Assembly: GCA_001830475.1 (NCBI GenBank)
Contig: MIAC01000252.1
Span: 1 to 5,331, forward strand
Reading direction: 5' to 3'
Length of the DNA: 5,331 bases
Source of the DNA: Rhodospirillales bacterium RIFCSPLOWO2_12_FULL_67_15
Lineage (GTDB): Bacteria; Pseudomonadota; Alphaproteobacteria; Rhodospirillales; 2-12-FULL-67-15
In this document: piece after piece, positions 3,890 through 5,331 of the stretch
How the letters are laid out: the number at the start of each line of letters is the position of its first letter
Position numbering within the stretch: the first letter of the stretch is position 1
Notes under the pieces: generated by a model
What the model saw: the letters and a program-made list of their open reading frames with translations, nothing else
Databases searched by the model: none
Told to the model about the DNA's origin: nothing
Made by a program: the position numbers and the translations under genes

Positions 3890-5331
3890 ATGCCCCCGAT
3901 GACTCGCAAGCTAAAGATCATCGACGAACTTGGCGAAAAGGCGCTTTTGCTGCCCGCCCTCGTCAATCGCGGGTTGGCCGCCAACGACCGCGCCAAGTTT
4001 GGTCTGTCCCTTTTCCAAGCGGCCAAGGCGCACGCCGACCGGCCCGAAGCCCCGGCCCAGAGCCTGAGGGAAGAACGGCTCGCGGTCGGCCTCGACGAAA
4101 CGGACTTCGACGATCTGCCTGCGGCCAGTTCGCGGATAAACGATCTTTACCGGATTCCGCGCGTGGCGGAGGTGCACGCCATGATCGTGGGCGCCGTCGG
4201 CGAAATGATCGAACCCTTGCGCACGGCGTTTAGTGTTACCCCAGACGGCGCCACCACGGCCAAGGACTACGACCGGCGTCTTAAGGCCCTCGCCGCCCAG
4301 GCTCCGGCGCTGGCGGACGGAACGATTCCCGGCGCATACATCGCGACGATGACCAGCGCGAATCGAACGGCCGATAGCCTGCATATCCTCATCATGGATC
4401 TGCACAAGGCCCTCAATGGCCTGCAGGCTCGGATCGCCGAGGACACGATCGACGGCGCCTGCGTCTATCAGATCGGCCCCGGCGACCGGGAGCGAATCGC
4501 CGCTTTCATGCGCGGCCTCAATCGGACCGCGCCCCTGAAGTTCAATCATCCCGGCCTCGACACCACCGCGACCCGCATCGGCGATCGCCTCGTCATCCAA
4601 AACGATATCGGCACGACCGACGCCCACGTTTTGATCGTCCACGTCGTCGGCATGACGGTCACGCTGACCTACACCGACGTCCATTTCGAGCGGTTCGAAT
4701 TCTTCCGCAGCTTGTTCGAACCGTTCGGTGTCGCATGGCGGGATTCGCGACCGCAGCGGAAAGAGGGACTGGCGGACGAGCCCTATTTCATGACCACCGG
4801 CCGGTTCACCGCCGTCGACGAAGAGCAGTTGCTTCGCTATCTCGATTATCTCGGGTCGCGCATCGTTTTTCTCATCGACTGGAACAAGGCGCGCAAGCGA
4901 CTACAGCAGTTTGTCAAGAAAAAGGAAGCGATCGTCCTGCTCAAGTCGGCCGCCGACGATAACCTCGGCCACCGCGCCTTTCTCGAATTTGGCGGCGAAC
5001 GGCTGGTTTTCGACGCCGTAGACTACGCCGCGCGCGGACGCCTGCATTACGGCCAGTCCCTGCACGAAGTGCTCGGAACGGCGCAAACGTCCGATTACCT
5101 GAAATTCGTCCTGCGCGCGACCAGCATCGGACTCCAGAACCGTCGGCCGGAAAACCTCGTCCGCGACGAAGTCAAGGCCGAGTTGCTGAACTATTTCTCG
5201 ACGGCGCATCAGAGCATCCTCGGCATGGCGACGCAGCACGCCGAACTGATTTTCGACATCGCCTCGGCCGTGCGCGATTGCCTGCTGCGCCTGCCCCATG
5301 AAAGCGGCGGCGAATTGGCCGCCCGCACCGC
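3890..5331 (+). CDS. Large conserved-type protein of unknown function, 3' end outside the window
   Basis: The frame stays open for 480 codons to the window edge with consistently G/C-ending codons, so it is a real gene, but I cannot name its function. Residues 4-60 look helical (MTRKLKIIDELGEKALLLPA then NRGLAANDRAKFGLSLFQAA). About 145-210 are mainly helical (DSLHILIMDLHKALNGLQAR). A beta-rich block follows at about 222-265 (TATRIGDRLVIQNDIGTTDA, then VLIVHVVGMTVTLTYTDVHF). After LGSRIVFLIDWNKARKRLQQF (about 321-341) and FGGERLVFDAVDY (about 367-379) the end is helical again (390-470). There is no signal peptide and no clear nucleotide-binding loop. The start is uncertain: ATG codons at 3869, 3890 and 3899 are all in frame. 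The one at 3869 sits one base from GAGG and inside the repeat; 3899 gives a natural MTRKLKIIDEL start. I vaguely recall similar unnamed proteins in Rhodospirillales. The gene is preceded by a TATAAT promoter and repeat copy 2. Confidence 0.88.
   Translation, partial: MPPMTRKLKIIDELGEKALLLPALVNRGLAANDRAKFGLSLFQAAKAHADRPEAPAQSLREERLAVGLDETDFDDLPAASSRINDLYRIPRVAEVHAMIVGAVGEMIEPLRTAFSVTPDGATTAKDYDRRLKALAAQAPALADGTIPGAYIATMTSANRTADSLHILIMDLHKALNGLQARIAEDTIDGACVYQIGPGDRERIAAFMRGLNRTAPLKFNHPGLDTTATRIGDRLVIQNDIGTTDAHVLIVHVVGMTVTLTYTDVHFERFEFFRSLFEPFGVAWRDSRPQRKEGLADEPYFMTTGRFTAVDEEQLLRYLDYLGSRIVFLIDWNKARKRLQQFVKKKEAIVLLKSAADDNLGHRAFLEFGGERLVFDAVDYAARGRLHYGQSLHEVLGTAQTSDYLKFVLRATSIGLQNRRPENLVRDEVKAELLNYFSTAHQSILGMATQHAELIFDIASAVRDCLLRLPHESGGELAART

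Noticed and set aside
3911..4684. Minus-strand open frame of 257 codons opposite the large unknown gene
   Set aside because: The plus-strand frame is open for 480 codons with the expected third-position G/C bias and well-formed secondary structure pattern. The antisense product looks like a shadow rich in Gly, Asp and Arg.
1..5331. CRISPR arrays, tRNA genes, insertion-sequence ends or toxin-antitoxin pairs
   Set aside because: Nothing resembling regularly spaced repeats, cloverleaf motifs, transposase domains or paired small toxin and antitoxin genes was seen. The only long repeat is the two-copy 71-bp leader.

Overview
The window looks like a GC-rich alphaproteobacterial chromosome, most likely Rhodospirillales or a near relative. 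This is judged from the glutamine synthetase tail, the strong G/C preference at third codon positions, and three conserved-hypothetical proteins whose style I associate with that order. The lineage call is from memory of protein families, not from a search. No tRNA, rRNA, CRISPR, insertion sequence or phage gene was seen.

Layout. Bases 1-305 are the 3' end of glnA, closed by a strong intrinsic terminator (335-369). Next come two small convergent genes. One encodes a 73-aa beta-rich hypothetical protein (494-715, +). The other encodes a 115-aa protein (751-1098, -) with a histidine cluster set in what looks like a winged-helix fold. A probable 62-aa small membrane-type ORF (1274-1462, +) may be translated from a leaderless message. 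A stand-alone CheR-like methyltransferase (1634-2515, +) runs tail-to-tail into, and overlaps by 82 bases, an RNase Z-like metallo-beta-lactamase-fold hydrolase (2434-3465, -). After a gap of about 420 bp with dyads and a perfect TATAAT box, a large ORF of unknown function (from about 3890, +) stays open to the window end with at least 480 codons.

The most interesting unexplained signal is a 71-bp direct repeat. It lies directly upstream of the CheR-like gene (1551-1621) and again directly upstream of the large unknown gene (3812-3882). The copies match at 60 of 71 positions without gaps, and all 11 differences are transitions. A small hairpin inside the repeat shows one compensatory base-pair change. 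This suggests a shared leader, promoter or operator controlling two otherwise unrelated-looking transcription units. It could instead be a dispersed extragenic repeat family.

How the genes work together is largely open. GlnA belongs to nitrogen assimilation and its transcript ends inside the window. The CheR-like gene has no chemotaxis neighbours here. The RNase Z-like enzyme is probably an independent unit. The shared repeat is the only evidence of co-regulation visible in the window.
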